From JAAEKA01 sp049299095 (GTDB lineage: Bacteria > Chloroflexota > Anaerolineae > JAAEKA01): 64,000 bases of DNA. The stretch lies in assembly GCA_049299095.1 (NCBI GenBank), contig JBAQWV010000041.1, positions 1 through 64,000 on the forward strand. Direction: 5' to 3'. The translations under genes and the position numbers were made by a program. The notes beneath the pieces are model-generated. The model was not told the origin of the DNA, ran no database searches, and saw only the letters and a program-made list of their open reading frames with translations. Positions 35,764 to 44,234 of this stretch are shown piece after piece (positions within the stretch are counted from its first letter, which is position 1; each line of letters begins with the position of its first letter).

Positions 35764-37281
35764 TTACAAATCGTACAATTCGCCGAATTTCCCTCTGAGA
35801 TAAGCGAGATACGGCGCGATGCTCAATGGGTGACCGGTGATGCGCTGCACCAACTCGGCCGCGGTATATTTGCTGCCATGCTGGTGGACGTTTTCGCGCA
35901 GCCAGTTCAGCAGCGTCGTAAAGCGCCCTTCGGCCATCTCGTTCAGGATCTCCGGGTGCGCAGTGCTGGCTTTGTCCCAGAAAGCCGCGCTCATGATGTT
36001 CCCAAGCGTATAGCCCTGGAACGCGCCGCCAATGCCGCCGATATACCAGTGCATATCTTGCAGCACACCGGTCGTGTCGTCTGGTGGCGTCACACCCAGG
36101 TAAGTGGCGTAGCTGGCACGCCAAGCTTCTGGCAGATCGCGCACCGCCAACGACCCTTCCAGCAGTGCCAACTCCAATTCGAAACGGATGATAATGTGCA
36201 GGTTGTAGGTCACTTCATCGGCGTCCACCCGGATCAAGCTGGGCTGCACCTTGTTGATCGCGCGATAGAATGTCTCTGGCGACACAGCAGCCAATTGCGC
36301 CGGGAACTGCCCTTGCAGCCGCGGGTAGAAGTGCTGCCAGAAGGGGCGACTGCGTCCAACCAGGTTTTCCCACATGCGCGACTGGCTTTCGTGTACGCCC
36401 GCAGACGCACCATGCCCCAGCGGTGTGCCGTCATAGGCTGGGTTAATCCCTTGTTCATACATGGCGTGGCCAGCCTCGTGCAGGGTGGAAAACAGCCCGT
36501 CGGTCACATCGTTTTCCTGGAAGCGGGTGGTGATGCGGATGTCGCCCGCGGAAAAACGAATCATGTACGGGTGGTGCGTCTTGTCCTGTCGCCCGCGCGT
36601 AAAGTCATAACCGAATTGCTTGATGACATCCACGCCAAAGTCCCACTGCGGCTGCTCTGGATAGTGGCGATACAGAAACGCAGCGTCCGGCGCAGGGCGT
36701 TCACTGATCGCTGCCACCAGTGGCGTCAGTTCTTCGCGTAGTGCTGCAAACAGTGGGCGCAACGTTGCCACGGTCATGCCATAGTCCATCTCGGCAATCA
36801 ACGGATCGGCAATGTGTCCACCGGCAGGCCAGCCATAGGCTTCAGCAACACGCCGACTAAGCGAGAGTGTTTTTTCCAGCAACGGCGCCATTGTGGCAAA
36901 GTCGTTGGCGGGTCGTGCCTGCGTCCAGGCATGATAGGAAAGCGCCGCATGGTTGCTTAGCTCCGCTACCAGCTCCGCAGGCAGCTTGACCGCCCGCTCG
37001 TACTGGCGGCGCGTCACCCGCACCAGGCTGGCATCGTCATCGTCATAGGGCAGGCTGGCTTCCAGCGGTTGCAGCGCATCCAGCAGCTCGCCTACAGCCG
37101 GCGCGGTGAACTTTTCCTGCGCCAGCTTGCTCAGCGTTGCCATTTGCTTGCCTCGTCCTGCCGCGCCACCATCCGGCATGTACGTCGTTTGGTCCCAATA
37201 CAGCACCGAAGTCGCTGATTGAATATTATTGACCTCGGTCAGATTTTGTTTGAGTGTTTCCAATTGCGCTTGCACGGTCAT
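35764..37281 (-). CDS. M32 family carboxypeptidase (Taq carboxypeptidase)
   Basis: The 505-residue metallopeptidase removes C-terminal residues from peptides. It has the zinc motif HEAGH (in LHEAGHAMYEQG), the M32 signatures VLYWDQTTYMPDGG near the N-terminus and GVHESQSRMWEN, and the DEVTYNLHIIIRFELE region. Length is typical for the family. The ribosome-binding site is weak. The protein is expected in the cytoplasm for peptide turnover. Confidence 0.95.
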   Translation of the reverse strand: MTVQAQLETLKQNLTEVNNIQSATSVLYWDQTTYMPDGGAAGRGKQMATLSKLAQEKFTAPAVGELLDALQPLEASLPYDDDDASLVRVTRRQYERAVKLPAELVAELSNHAALSYHAWTQARPANDFATMAPLLEKTLSLSRRVAEAYGWPAGGHIADPLIAEMDYGMTVATLRPLFAALREELTPLVAAISERPAPDAAFLYRHYPEQPQWDFGVDVIKQFGYDFTRGRQDKTHHPYMIRFSAGDIRITTRFQENDVTDGLFSTLHEAGHAMYEQGINPAYDGTPLGHGASAGVHESQSRMWENLVGRSRPFWQHFYPRLQGQFPAQLAAVSPETFYRAINKVQPSLIRVDADEVTYNLHIIIRFELELALLEGSLAVRDLPEAWRASYATYLGVTPPDDTTGVLQDMHWYIGGIGGAFQGYTLGNIMSAAFWDKASTAHPEILNEMAEGRFTTLLNWLRENVHQHGSKYTAAELVQRITGHPLSIAPYLAYLRGKFGELYDL

Positions 37282-37332
37282 TTTTCCAGTGTACAGTAAA
37301 TCAGGATGTAAGGGGCACGTGTGCCCCCTTGT

Positions 37333-38013
37333 CTATTGATCGCTTGTCGGCTTTTTTCTCATGGCTCGCCGCGTTTTCAGCACGATACGCACCCAGTTCA
37401 CCATGTGTTTCACCGGGTTGATGTGGCTGCCCTGGTCGCCATAGATCGTGCGGATCGGGATCCAGTCCAGTGTGTACCCCTTTTGCAGGCAGATCACGAT
37501 CATTTCGACCTCAAATTCAAAGCCCTGCTCATCGCTGTCCAACACTGCTTCCATCATGCGTTTGCTCAGCAGGCGATAGCCCGACTGGTTATCCTCGACG
37601 TATTCCCCCACGGCCCAGGAAAAGCTGCGCCGTCCCAGTTCGTTGGCAATGCGTCGCGTCGTCGGCATCTCGTCGAAGTTGCGCGCACCGATGATCAGAT
37701 CGGACTGTGTGATGGAGTGGCGCACGACAAAGCCCAGGATTTGCGCCGGATCGTGCTGGCCGTCTGCGTCCAGTGTGATGACGCCATTGTGGCCACGCTC
37801 CAGCGCCCAGCGCATCCCCGCGCGCAGCGCCGCGCCTTTGCCCTGATTGGGCGTTTGCCGCAGCACCGTTGCGCCCGCTTGCTCGGCCACCGCTACCGTG
37901 TCATCGCGCGAGCCGTCATCCACCACCAGCACCGGCAAATCCGATGTCAGTGCGCCTGCAATCACCGGTGCAATGCGTTTCGCTTCATTATAAGCAGGGA
38001 TTAGTACCAGCAT
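37333..38013 (-). CDS. Family 2 glycosyltransferase (DPM1-like)
   Basis: This 226-residue GT-A enzyme has LIPAYNEA, VVDDGSRDDT, GKGAALRAG and the metal-binding DADGQHDP, plus QSGYRLL. It is close to polyprenyl-phosphate mannosyl/glucosyl transferases without the membrane helices. It may make polyprenyl-linked sugars for the GT39-type and DUF2723 enzymes elsewhere in the window (inference). GAGGA four bases before ATG. The GGGGCAC/GTGCCCC palindrome at 37312-37327 follows its stop. Confidence 0.9.
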   Translation of the reverse strand: MLVLIPAYNEAKRIAPVIAGALTSDLPVLVVDDGSRDDTVAVAEQAGATVLRQTPNQGKGAALRAGMRWALERGHNGVITLDADGQHDPAQILGFVVRHSITQSDLIIGARNFDEMPTTRRIANELGRRSFSWAVGEYVEDNQSGYRLLSKRMMEAVLDSDEQGFEFEVEMIVICLQKGYTLDWIPIRTIYGDQGSHINPVKHMVNWVRIVLKTRRAMRKKPTSDQ

Positions 38014-38035
38014 GGGTTCCTCGTTCTGTAAATCG

Positions 38036-38395
38036 CTACCGGGCGCTTGTCTTGTTCAGGCCATACACATGTGACAGCGGCATCGCGAACAGCACGCCCG
38101 TGTTGGGCTGGCTGAAATCGCCCGTGACCGCCTGTGTCACCCGCGCCAACTGCTCCACCTGCGCATCCCCTTCCACCACCGAGAAGAAGGTGCGGTGATG
38201 TGTCTCGCGGCCGCGCAGCAGATCGCGCAGGCTTGGCATCAGTGGCATATCATCGCGCAGCGACGCCTGGCGATAGCGGCCAATGCCGCTGCTTTCCAGA
38301 ATCGTCACACCGCGCACGCCCGCGGCTTCCCAGGCGTTCAGCACCGCATCGCTCAGATCAGGATCGTTCAATACCAGAAAAACCAGATAATTCAT
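38036..38395 (-). CDS. P-II-like signalling protein
   Basis: The 119-residue protein has the ferredoxin-like beta-alpha-beta layout of P-II/CutA-like trimers, with an N-terminal strand MNYLVFLVLND, the segment GVTILESSGIGRY and a middle loop like a T-loop. It lacks the uridylylated Tyr context of classical GlnB. AAGGAG six bases before ATG. It lies 22 nt downstream of a CPA2 antiporter gene, an arrangement like carboxysome or SbtA/SbtB pairs where a P-II-like protein controls a transporter; nucleotide binding is an inference. Confidence 0.7.
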   Translation of the reverse strand: MNYLVFLVLNDPDLSDAVLNAWEAAGVRGVTILESSGIGRYRQASLRDDMPLMPSLRDLLRGRETHHRTFFSVVEGDAQVEQLARVTQAVTGDFSQPNTGVLFAMPLSHVYGLNKTSAR

Positions 38396-38417
38396 GGTTA
38401 ACTCCTTGCAGAGTAGT

Positions 38418-39617
38418 TCAAGCCGCTTGCGGGGCTGGACGGGTAAACAAACTGCGCAGCGCGGGCGGGGTCAACAGGGTCGTCACGATCACCACCCCCA
38501 CCACCCCGGCAAAGACCTGCGCATCGAGTAAGCCCTGGTTGACGCCCAGTGTAGCGACGATCAGCCCCACCTCGCCGCGCGACATCATGCCGACGCCCAG
38601 TTGCAGCGCCTCCTGATTGTTAAAACCGGCCAGCCGCGCGCCCAGTCCGGCGCCCAGAATCTTGCTGACAACGGCCACCACGATCATCGCCACAATCAGC
38701 CACAGCCCCGACCCGGCCAACATGCGCAGGTTGGCGATCAGTCCGACATTGATAAAGAACACCGGCACGAACAGGCCGTAAGCGATCACTGCGATATGCG
38801 CCTGAACGTGCTCGCGCAGCGATGTGCGGGAGAAAAACAGACCGGCCAGAAATGCACCGGTGATCGCGGCCATGCTGCCCAGCGCCTCACCGGCCCAGGC
38901 AAACAGCAGCAGTGTCACCAGCACAAACGCAGTCAGCCCCTGGCTGATCGGCAACCGGTCCACGCGCCGCGTCAGGCGCGGCAGCACAAACAGCCCGACC
39001 ACAATCGCCACCGCCAGGTAGACGACCATGCGCAGCAGCACCAGCGCCACGCTCGCCAGCCCGCCGCCGCCTTCGCTGCTTAGCGCGGTGATGACCGACA
39101 GGCCAAGGATCACCAGCACGTCATCAAAAACAGCCGCGCCCAGCAAACCGATGCCAACGCGGCTGCGCAGCACGCGCAGTTCCATCAGGGTTTGTGCGGA
39201 GATGCTGACACTGGTGGCGGCCAGCACCATACCGATAAACAGCGCAGGCAGACCAGCCATGCCGAACGCTGCGCCAATGCCGTAGCCCATCGCGATGGGC
39301 AGCACCACGCCCATCGTTCCGGCCAGCGCCGCCACCTTGCTCGACTTCAGCAGGTCTTCGATGTGTAGCTCTAGCCCGGCCAGAAACATGAGCAGCAGTA
39401 CGCCCAATTCGGCCAGCAAGTGGATGGTTTCGGCGAGGTGTTCACTAGTAAAGGGGGCATGATGCAGCACGTTCAGCACCGAGGGGCCAAGCAGTAGCCC
39501 GGCGATAATCTCACCCAGCACCGAAGGTTGTCCCAGCCGCAGGCTGAGATAGCCGCCTGCCTTGGCTGCGGTAATCAAAACTGCCAGCGCCAGGGCCAGT
39601 TGCAGAAATTCACTCAT
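38418..39617 (-). CDS. CPA2 family monovalent cation/H+ antiporter
   Basis: This 399-residue polytopic protein has about 12-13 helices and the CPA2 features GQPSVLGEIIAGLLLGPS, FLAGLE, GLLGAAVFDDVLVI with the paired Asp of the ion site, and MMSRGEVGLI. There is no C-terminal TrkA-N domain, so regulation may come from the neighbouring P-II-like protein. ATG 39617 has GGAG nine bases upstream and overlaps the upstream methylase stop by 8 nt; the longer frame (to 39725) lies within that gene and is rejected. Confidence 0.93.
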   Translation of the reverse strand: MSEFLQLALALAVLITAAKAGGYLSLRLGQPSVLGEIIAGLLLGPSVLNVLHHAPFTSEHLAETIHLLAELGVLLLMFLAGLELHIEDLLKSSKVAALAGTMGVVLPIAMGYGIGAAFGMAGLPALFIGMVLAATSVSISAQTLMELRVLRSRVGIGLLGAAVFDDVLVILGLSVITALSSEGGGGLASVALVLLRMVVYLAVAIVVGLFVLPRLTRRVDRLPISQGLTAFVLVTLLLFAWAGEALGSMAAITGAFLAGLFFSRTSLREHVQAHIAVIAYGLFVPVFFINVGLIANLRMLAGSGLWLIVAMIVVAVVSKILGAGLGARLAGFNNQEALQLGVGMMSRGEVGLIVATLGVNQGLLDAQVFAGVVGVVIVTTLLTPPALRSLFTRPAPQAA

Positions 39618-40743
39618 CGTCGTTTGCTCCGTCCGGCTGCTCCAGGCGAGCACGCACCAGGTGGCGCAGCTCGTCAATGGGGTGCCATGCACCATCAGCG
39701 GCGTAGCACCAGTGGTCCCAGCCATTGCAGGGGCTGCCGTTCATTACGTGTTTGCCAACCTGATGAATGGAACCTTCAAAGCCGTCCGCATCCAGACGCA
39801 AGCGGCCATCCGGCTTGATGTGCGCAGATTGGGTGGGCGGCTGTTGTTTATTGCGTTGGAAGCGTACTTCCTGGCCGGCGTACAGCAAGCCTTGCTCCAG
39901 CAGGCTGCCAAAGGCAATGCGCGGCTGGTGATGGCGTTGATCGCGCACATCCAGCAAAGTAGCGTCCAGTACAAGGGGCGTGATCGCCGCAAGACGTTGT
40001 CGGGCCGCATTCACATAGGCCGGTTCGCGCTCGATACCGATCCAGCGGCGGTGCAGCTTTTTGGCGACTGCGCCGGTGGTGCCGCTGCCAAAGAAGGGAT
40101 CAAGTACCACATCGCCCGGCTGGCTGCTGGTTAATAACACGCGGTAAAGCAGCGCCTCCGGTTTCTGCGTGGAGTGCAGCTTGCGCCCGTCCGCGTCGCG
40201 CAGCCGTTCCGCACCGGAGCAAATCGGCAAATACCAGTCGCTGCGCATTTGTACATCGTCGTTGAGCGCCTTGGCCGCGTGGTGGTTAAAAGTATAGCGA
40301 CTACCCTGGCTTTTGCTGGCCCACAGCAGGGTTTCGTGCGCATTGGTGAAGCGCACCCCGCGGAAATTGGGCGTGGGGTTGTGCTTGATCCACACTACAT
40401 CGTTGAGGAACCAGAAGCCGAGGTCTTGCATAGCCATGCCGACGCGGTAAATGTTATGATACGCGCCGATCACCCAGATCGTGCCGGTCTCCTTGAGGAC
40501 CCGACGGCACGCGCTCAGCCACGCGCGCGTGAACGCGTCATAGTCCGCAAAGCTGGCAAACTGATCCCAAGCGTCATCCACCGCGTCCACGCGCGTCATG
40601 TTGGGCCGCCAGAGCGGTTGATGCAATTGCAGGTTATACGGTGGGTCTGCGAAGATCACATCCACCGACTGCGCAGGCAGGCTGTTCAGCGTGTCCACAC
40701 AATCGCCCAGTATGATCTCGTCCAGGGGTAGGGTCGTCGTCAC
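39610..40743 (-). CDS. CcrM-like adenine-N6 DNA methyltransferase with RAMA domain
   Basis: The 377-residue protein is a beta-class N6-adenine methyltransferase: catalytic DPPYNLQL (about 33-40) comes before the SAM motif DPFFGSGTTG (about 215-225). Extended segments (WVIGAYHNIYRVG, MQDLGFW, NFRGVRFTNAHET, STQKPEALLYRVL) closely resemble Caulobacter CcrM, which methylates GANTC. A C-terminal RAMA domain is marked by GSIHQVG and CNGWDHW. No restriction enzyme is adjacent, so it is an orphan, probably regulatory, methylase. It starts at GTG 40743; a TACAAT at 40751-40756 places the transcript start at or next to the start codon. Confidence 0.9.
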   Translation of the reverse strand: MTTTLPLDEIILGDCVDTLNSLPAQSVDVIFADPPYNLQLHQPLWRPNMTRVDAVDDAWDQFASFADYDAFTRAWLSACRRVLKETGTIWVIGAYHNIYRVGMAMQDLGFWFLNDVVWIKHNPTPNFRGVRFTNAHETLLWASKSQGSRYTFNHHAAKALNDDVQMRSDWYLPICSGAERLRDADGRKLHSTQKPEALLYRVLLTSSQPGDVVLDPFFGSGTTGAVAKKLHRRWIGIEREPAYVNAARQRLAAITPLVLDATLLDVRDQRHHQPRIAFGSLLEQGLLYAGQEVRFQRNKQQPPTQSAHIKPDGRLRLDADGFEGSIHQVGKHVMNGSPCNGWDHWCYAADGAWHPIDELRHLVRARLEQPDGANDDE

Positions 40744-40817
40744 GTCCTCAATTGTAACACAAGATGCCCCGCGGGGAACAATGGGGAATTACGAATTCCT
40801 TTTGGACAATCAGCCGG

Positions 40818-43049
40818 TCACGGCTCCCCGTCCGCAATGGCATACAGCGCCTTTTCGCTCAACAGGTACAGACGGCCGTTCACCAGCGCACCGCCGAGTG
40901 GCAGCCCGCCCGGCTCAATGCTCAGTTTCCAGGTGGCCGCGGGGCGGTTCACCGAATATGCGCCACACTCCAACAGGCCGCCGCGCTGCGCGCTGGCATT
41001 GTTGCCGCACACATACATCGTCGCGCGCTCGTCCAGCGCCAGCACGCGGCTGGTTGGTCCCGTCCACGGATAATCCACCACGTTCAGCGTGCTGCCGTCC
41101 GCCTCCGTCCACAGCAGCTTGGCATAGTCGAACAGTGTGCCATAAAACGACCAGATGCGGCCATCGGGCGTTATGCTGGTGTGGCTGGGGAAGCGGAACC
41201 CCAGCGCCAGTGACAGCACATCCAGTTGTGCCTGTGGTTCGATGTGCAGCGTGTCGCCGGTTATTTCTACCACAGCGATGTTATCCTGCGCGGCCAGATA
41301 CAGCTTACCATCTGCGCCCACCACGTAGCGATCCATTAATGGGTCAGTGGCATCCACGGCAATTTGGCCGCTGGCCGCGTCTATCAGAATATCTTCAAAC
41401 AGCAGGAAGCGGCCATCCGGTGACAGAGTCGGCTGTGGCGAAATGTAGCTGTAGGTCGGCAGGCCCGTTTGCCAGACCAGTTCCCCCGGCGCGCGTGCGG
41501 CCAACAGCCGACGTTCTGTCGCCAGATACACCACCCCGTCCGCGTTTATCAGCGGGCTGGCGAGCGGTAGCCCGGCGCCATCCAGTTGCAGCGACCACAA
41601 CAGGTCGCCCTGTGGCGTCAATACATAGAGCGCGCCCTGCTCATCCACCACGGCGATGTTACCCTGCGCATCCAGCGCGGGCGCACCAAAAAGCGGCTCC
41701 GGCAACTTCACTTCCCAGCGCGTTTGGCCCGCCGGGGTGACAGCCAGCACGCGGCTGTCAGCGGTGTTGACATAGAGTGTGCCGTCGGCAGCCACCACCG
41801 GGCCACCGATGAATCCCTCTGCGCGCGCAACTTGCCAGACGACGAGCGGTTTTGTCGGGCCGTTGCTGTTGGCCCAGAAAGTTCCCTGCGCGTCGTGGCG
41901 CGTGGTCGGCCATAACTGTCCGCCCGGCACTGCGATTGCAGAGGCCGCCGCGGGCACGCGCGTGGCATTCAGTAATGCCAGCGTGCTGCCCAGCAACAGC
42001 AGCAGCAGCGCGCCCAGCCCGATGGCCGTCACCACCCCCCCGCGACCTACAGCCAACCGTTCTTGCAACATTGCGTTCAATCCGGCGCTGGCCTGCTCAA
42101 GGGCTGCGCCCACGCGCCCCCGTCGTCGTCGCACGCGTGCGGGGTCGGCCTGTCGCCGCAGTCCTTCGCCAACTAGATTGAAGCCCAGAATCAGCAAAAA
42201 GATCGCCGCGCCTGTCACCAGCAACAGCCACGGGTGTTGCTGCGCCATCGTTGCGCCGCTGGCCAGCATTTGCCCCAGCTCCGGCTTGCCCGCTGCGCGC
42301 ACTGCGGTCCAGTCACCCAGCGGAATCCAGATCGCGTTGACGTAATAGCCAAGGAAGCCCAGCCCGGCCGTTACCAGCAGCGCCGTGCTGATCTCAAAGG
42401 GTAGCATGATCCAGGCCAGCGGCAACACATGGGGCAGCACATGCTTGAACACCATACTCAGTTCGCTGCCGCCCAGTGCGCGCGCGGCCTCAACATAGGG
42501 CTGCGTCTTAATCAGGCTGGTTTGGTCGTGCGCCATGCGCGCGGTTTCCGCCCAGCCAGTCAGACAAAGGCCGAGGATAAAGGCCCACACTCCCCAGCGC
42601 GGGCCGAACGCGGCCACCAGCGCCAACGCGATCAGCAGCACCGGAATGGAGACCGCCATCGTGGTCAGCCCCTCCAGCAGGCGCGCGCGGCGGCCCGTGC
42701 CCCAGCCTGACGCCAGACCGATTAGCAGACCGATCAGCAGACGTACTGCCGCGGCCACCAGCACCAGCGTCAGGGTCGGTTGTAACGCCCACAACAGTTG
42801 GCTCCAGGTGTCGCGGCCCAGCAGGTCGGTGCCCAACGGGTAGCCGGGCATCTGGCCGGGGCGAAACGGCGGCTTGACGAAGGTTCCCGTGGCCGGGTCG
42901 CGCACGATGTACACCGGCTTCACCGGATCGTGCGGGGCAATGGTCGGCCCCAGCCAGGCCAGGATCAGCAAAACGGCCAGCAGCAGCAGGCCGATCCACA
43001 GCGGCCAGTTGCGCGCGGGTTGCCAGCTGTGCGGGGGACGTTCATTCAT
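40818..43049 (-). CDS. DppC-like ABC permease fused to a PQQ-type beta-propeller
   Basis: The 743-residue protein has two parts. Residues about 15-310 are a dipeptide/oligopeptide ABC permease with the EAA-like loop (YVEAARALGGS...FKHVLPH) and LGTDLLGRDTWS at the N-terminal end. After another helix (about 340-365) follow about 360 residues of repeats such as GPVVAADGTLYVNTADSRVLAV and APALDAQGNIAVVDEQGALYVL, a PQQ-like/quinoprotein beta-propeller that would face outside. ATG 43049 has GGAG seven bases upstream and overlaps the dppB-like stop by 8 nt. No ATPase or binding protein is encoded nearby. Confidence 0.85.
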   Translation of the reverse strand: MNERPPHSWQPARNWPLWIGLLLLAVLLILAWLGPTIAPHDPVKPVYIVRDPATGTFVKPPFRPGQMPGYPLGTDLLGRDTWSQLLWALQPTLTLVLVAAAVRLLIGLLIGLASGWGTGRRARLLEGLTTMAVSIPVLLIALALVAAFGPRWGVWAFILGLCLTGWAETARMAHDQTSLIKTQPYVEAARALGGSELSMVFKHVLPHVLPLAWIMLPFEISTALLVTAGLGFLGYYVNAIWIPLGDWTAVRAAGKPELGQMLASGATMAQQHPWLLLVTGAAIFLLILGFNLVGEGLRRQADPARVRRRRGRVGAALEQASAGLNAMLQERLAVGRGGVVTAIGLGALLLLLLGSTLALLNATRVPAAASAIAVPGGQLWPTTRHDAQGTFWANSNGPTKPLVVWQVARAEGFIGGPVVAADGTLYVNTADSRVLAVTPAGQTRWEVKLPEPLFGAPALDAQGNIAVVDEQGALYVLTPQGDLLWSLQLDGAGLPLASPLINADGVVYLATERRLLAARAPGELVWQTGLPTYSYISPQPTLSPDGRFLLFEDILIDAASGQIAVDATDPLMDRYVVGADGKLYLAAQDNIAVVEITGDTLHIEPQAQLDVLSLALGFRFPSHTSITPDGRIWSFYGTLFDYAKLLWTEADGSTLNVVDYPWTGPTSRVLALDERATMYVCGNNASAQRGGLLECGAYSVNRPAATWKLSIEPGGLPLGGALVNGRLYLLSEKALYAIADGEP

Positions 43050-44028
43050 GGCCGCGCTCCAGCGAGCCGCGCAGCCGCGGGTCAATAGCAAAAGCTGCGA
43101 GCGAGCTGATGAAGTCAATCAGCAGGAAGATGAGGCCGAACAGGGTCAGAATGGCAGCCAACAATTCGGGGTGCAAAAAAATGCGGGCCGCGCCGCTGGT
43201 CACTCCACCGATAGAGGCGATGGTTGGGGGCAGCAGGGTGGTGCTGAGGAGACGGCCCAGCCCCGGCCAGCCAAACAGCCATTCGACCAGGATCAATTCG
43301 CCGATCAGCAGACGCAGCGAGGCCGCGACTGAAAGGATGATGGTGGGGAGTGCGTTGCGCAGCGCGTGCTTGGTGCGGATCGTGCGCAGGGGAATGCCGA
43401 GGCTGCGCGCAGTGACGACATGCTGTTTGCCCAGTTCGTCTACCAGTACGCTGGCAGTGGTCTGTGCAATCTGCATGGCCGGGCGGATGCTGAGGGCCAG
43501 CACCGGCAGCAGCAGATGCGCATCCAGGCCGTAGCCGTTCAGCGGCAAGAGCAGGCGTTGGTCGCCGCTGTGCAGCGACCAGGCCAGCACCAGCGTGATG
43601 CCGAGCGCACCGATGAAGAAGCTGGGTGCGGCCAATCCAACAGAGGCGAGCGGCGGTAGCCATTCTTTGAGAGTGGGGGGAATGGCGCGCACGGCGGCCA
43701 GCCCCAGCAACAAACCGATCACGACGCTGAGGGTGAAGGCGATGGCGACCAGCAGCAGGCTGACTGCGGCCGCGGGCAGCACCACTTCTTGTACAGTCTG
43801 CGCGGCGCTGCCGACCTGTGGCAACGTGCCCCAATCCCCGCGGGCCAGATGGCTGATGTAAGTGCGGTAGAGCGAGAGCAGCGGCACGGAGGTGTCTACC
43901 GCGCTGCCAAAGGGGTTTTGCGTTTGCTGTATGCGCTGCGCGACGTGCGCGTAGCTGAACGCGATGAAGTTAATCACTAACAACGCAAACGGCAGGATCA
44001 GCAAGCGACGCAGAAGAAAACGTACCAC
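43042..44028 (-). CDS. DppB-like ABC transporter permease
   Basis: The 328-residue protein is a peptide-type ABC permease with an N-terminal helix (LRRLLILPFALLVINF), six core helices and the EAA motif region VTARSLGIPLRTIRTKHALRNALP. It pairs with the permease-propeller fusion downstream and overlaps it by 8 nt. The start is GTG 44028 with no evident ribosome-binding site. The usual ATPases and solute-binding protein are missing here and may be elsewhere. Confidence 0.88.
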   Translation of the reverse strand: MVRFLLRRLLILPFALLVINFIAFSYAHVAQRIQQTQNPFGSAVDTSVPLLSLYRTYISHLARGDWGTLPQVGSAAQTVQEVVLPAAAVSLLLVAIAFTLSVVIGLLLGLAAVRAIPPTLKEWLPPLASVGLAAPSFFIGALGITLVLAWSLHSGDQRLLLPLNGYGLDAHLLLPVLALSIRPAMQIAQTTASVLVDELGKQHVVTARSLGIPLRTIRTKHALRNALPTIILSVAASLRLLIGELILVEWLFGWPGLGRLLSTTLLPPTIASIGGVTSGAARIFLHPELLAAILTLFGLIFLLIDFISSLAAFAIDPRLRGSLERGHE

Positions 44029-44077
44029 GGTAGTTTAGCTTGGGTCAATGAACACGGACGCGACCGAATGGGGCGGT

Positions 44078-44106
44078 ATTGTAACATGGCGCGGGAGTCG
44101 CGGCAA
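44078..44106 (-). promoter_or_regulatory. Promoter of the ABC permease operon
   Basis: On the minus strand TTGCCG (44101-44106) and TACAAT (44078-44083) are 17 nt apart. It is back-to-back with the next promoter. Confidence 0.72.
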
Positions 44107-44139
44107 ACGTCTGCGCACACGATGGCCTGGAAACAGACT

Positions 44140-44168
44140 TTGGAGAAGCCTTGAGGCAGGACTATAAT
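44140..44168 (+). promoter_or_regulatory. Promoter of the lipoprotein hydrolase gene
   Basis: TTGGAG (44140-44145) and a perfect TATAAT (44163-44168) are 17 nt apart. The start codon is 67 nt downstream of the -10. Confidence 0.7.
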
Positions 44169-44234
44169 TCGGCTAGGATGACCGGCGTTCGTTGGTTCCT
44201 ATTTACTGGTTGCCGGTCCAATAAGGAGACGAAG

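Noticed and set aside
37312..37327. GGGGCAC/GTGCCCC palindrome between GT2 and M32 genes
   Set aside because: It could be a terminator or operator but has no T-run and no partner copy; not enough to assign.
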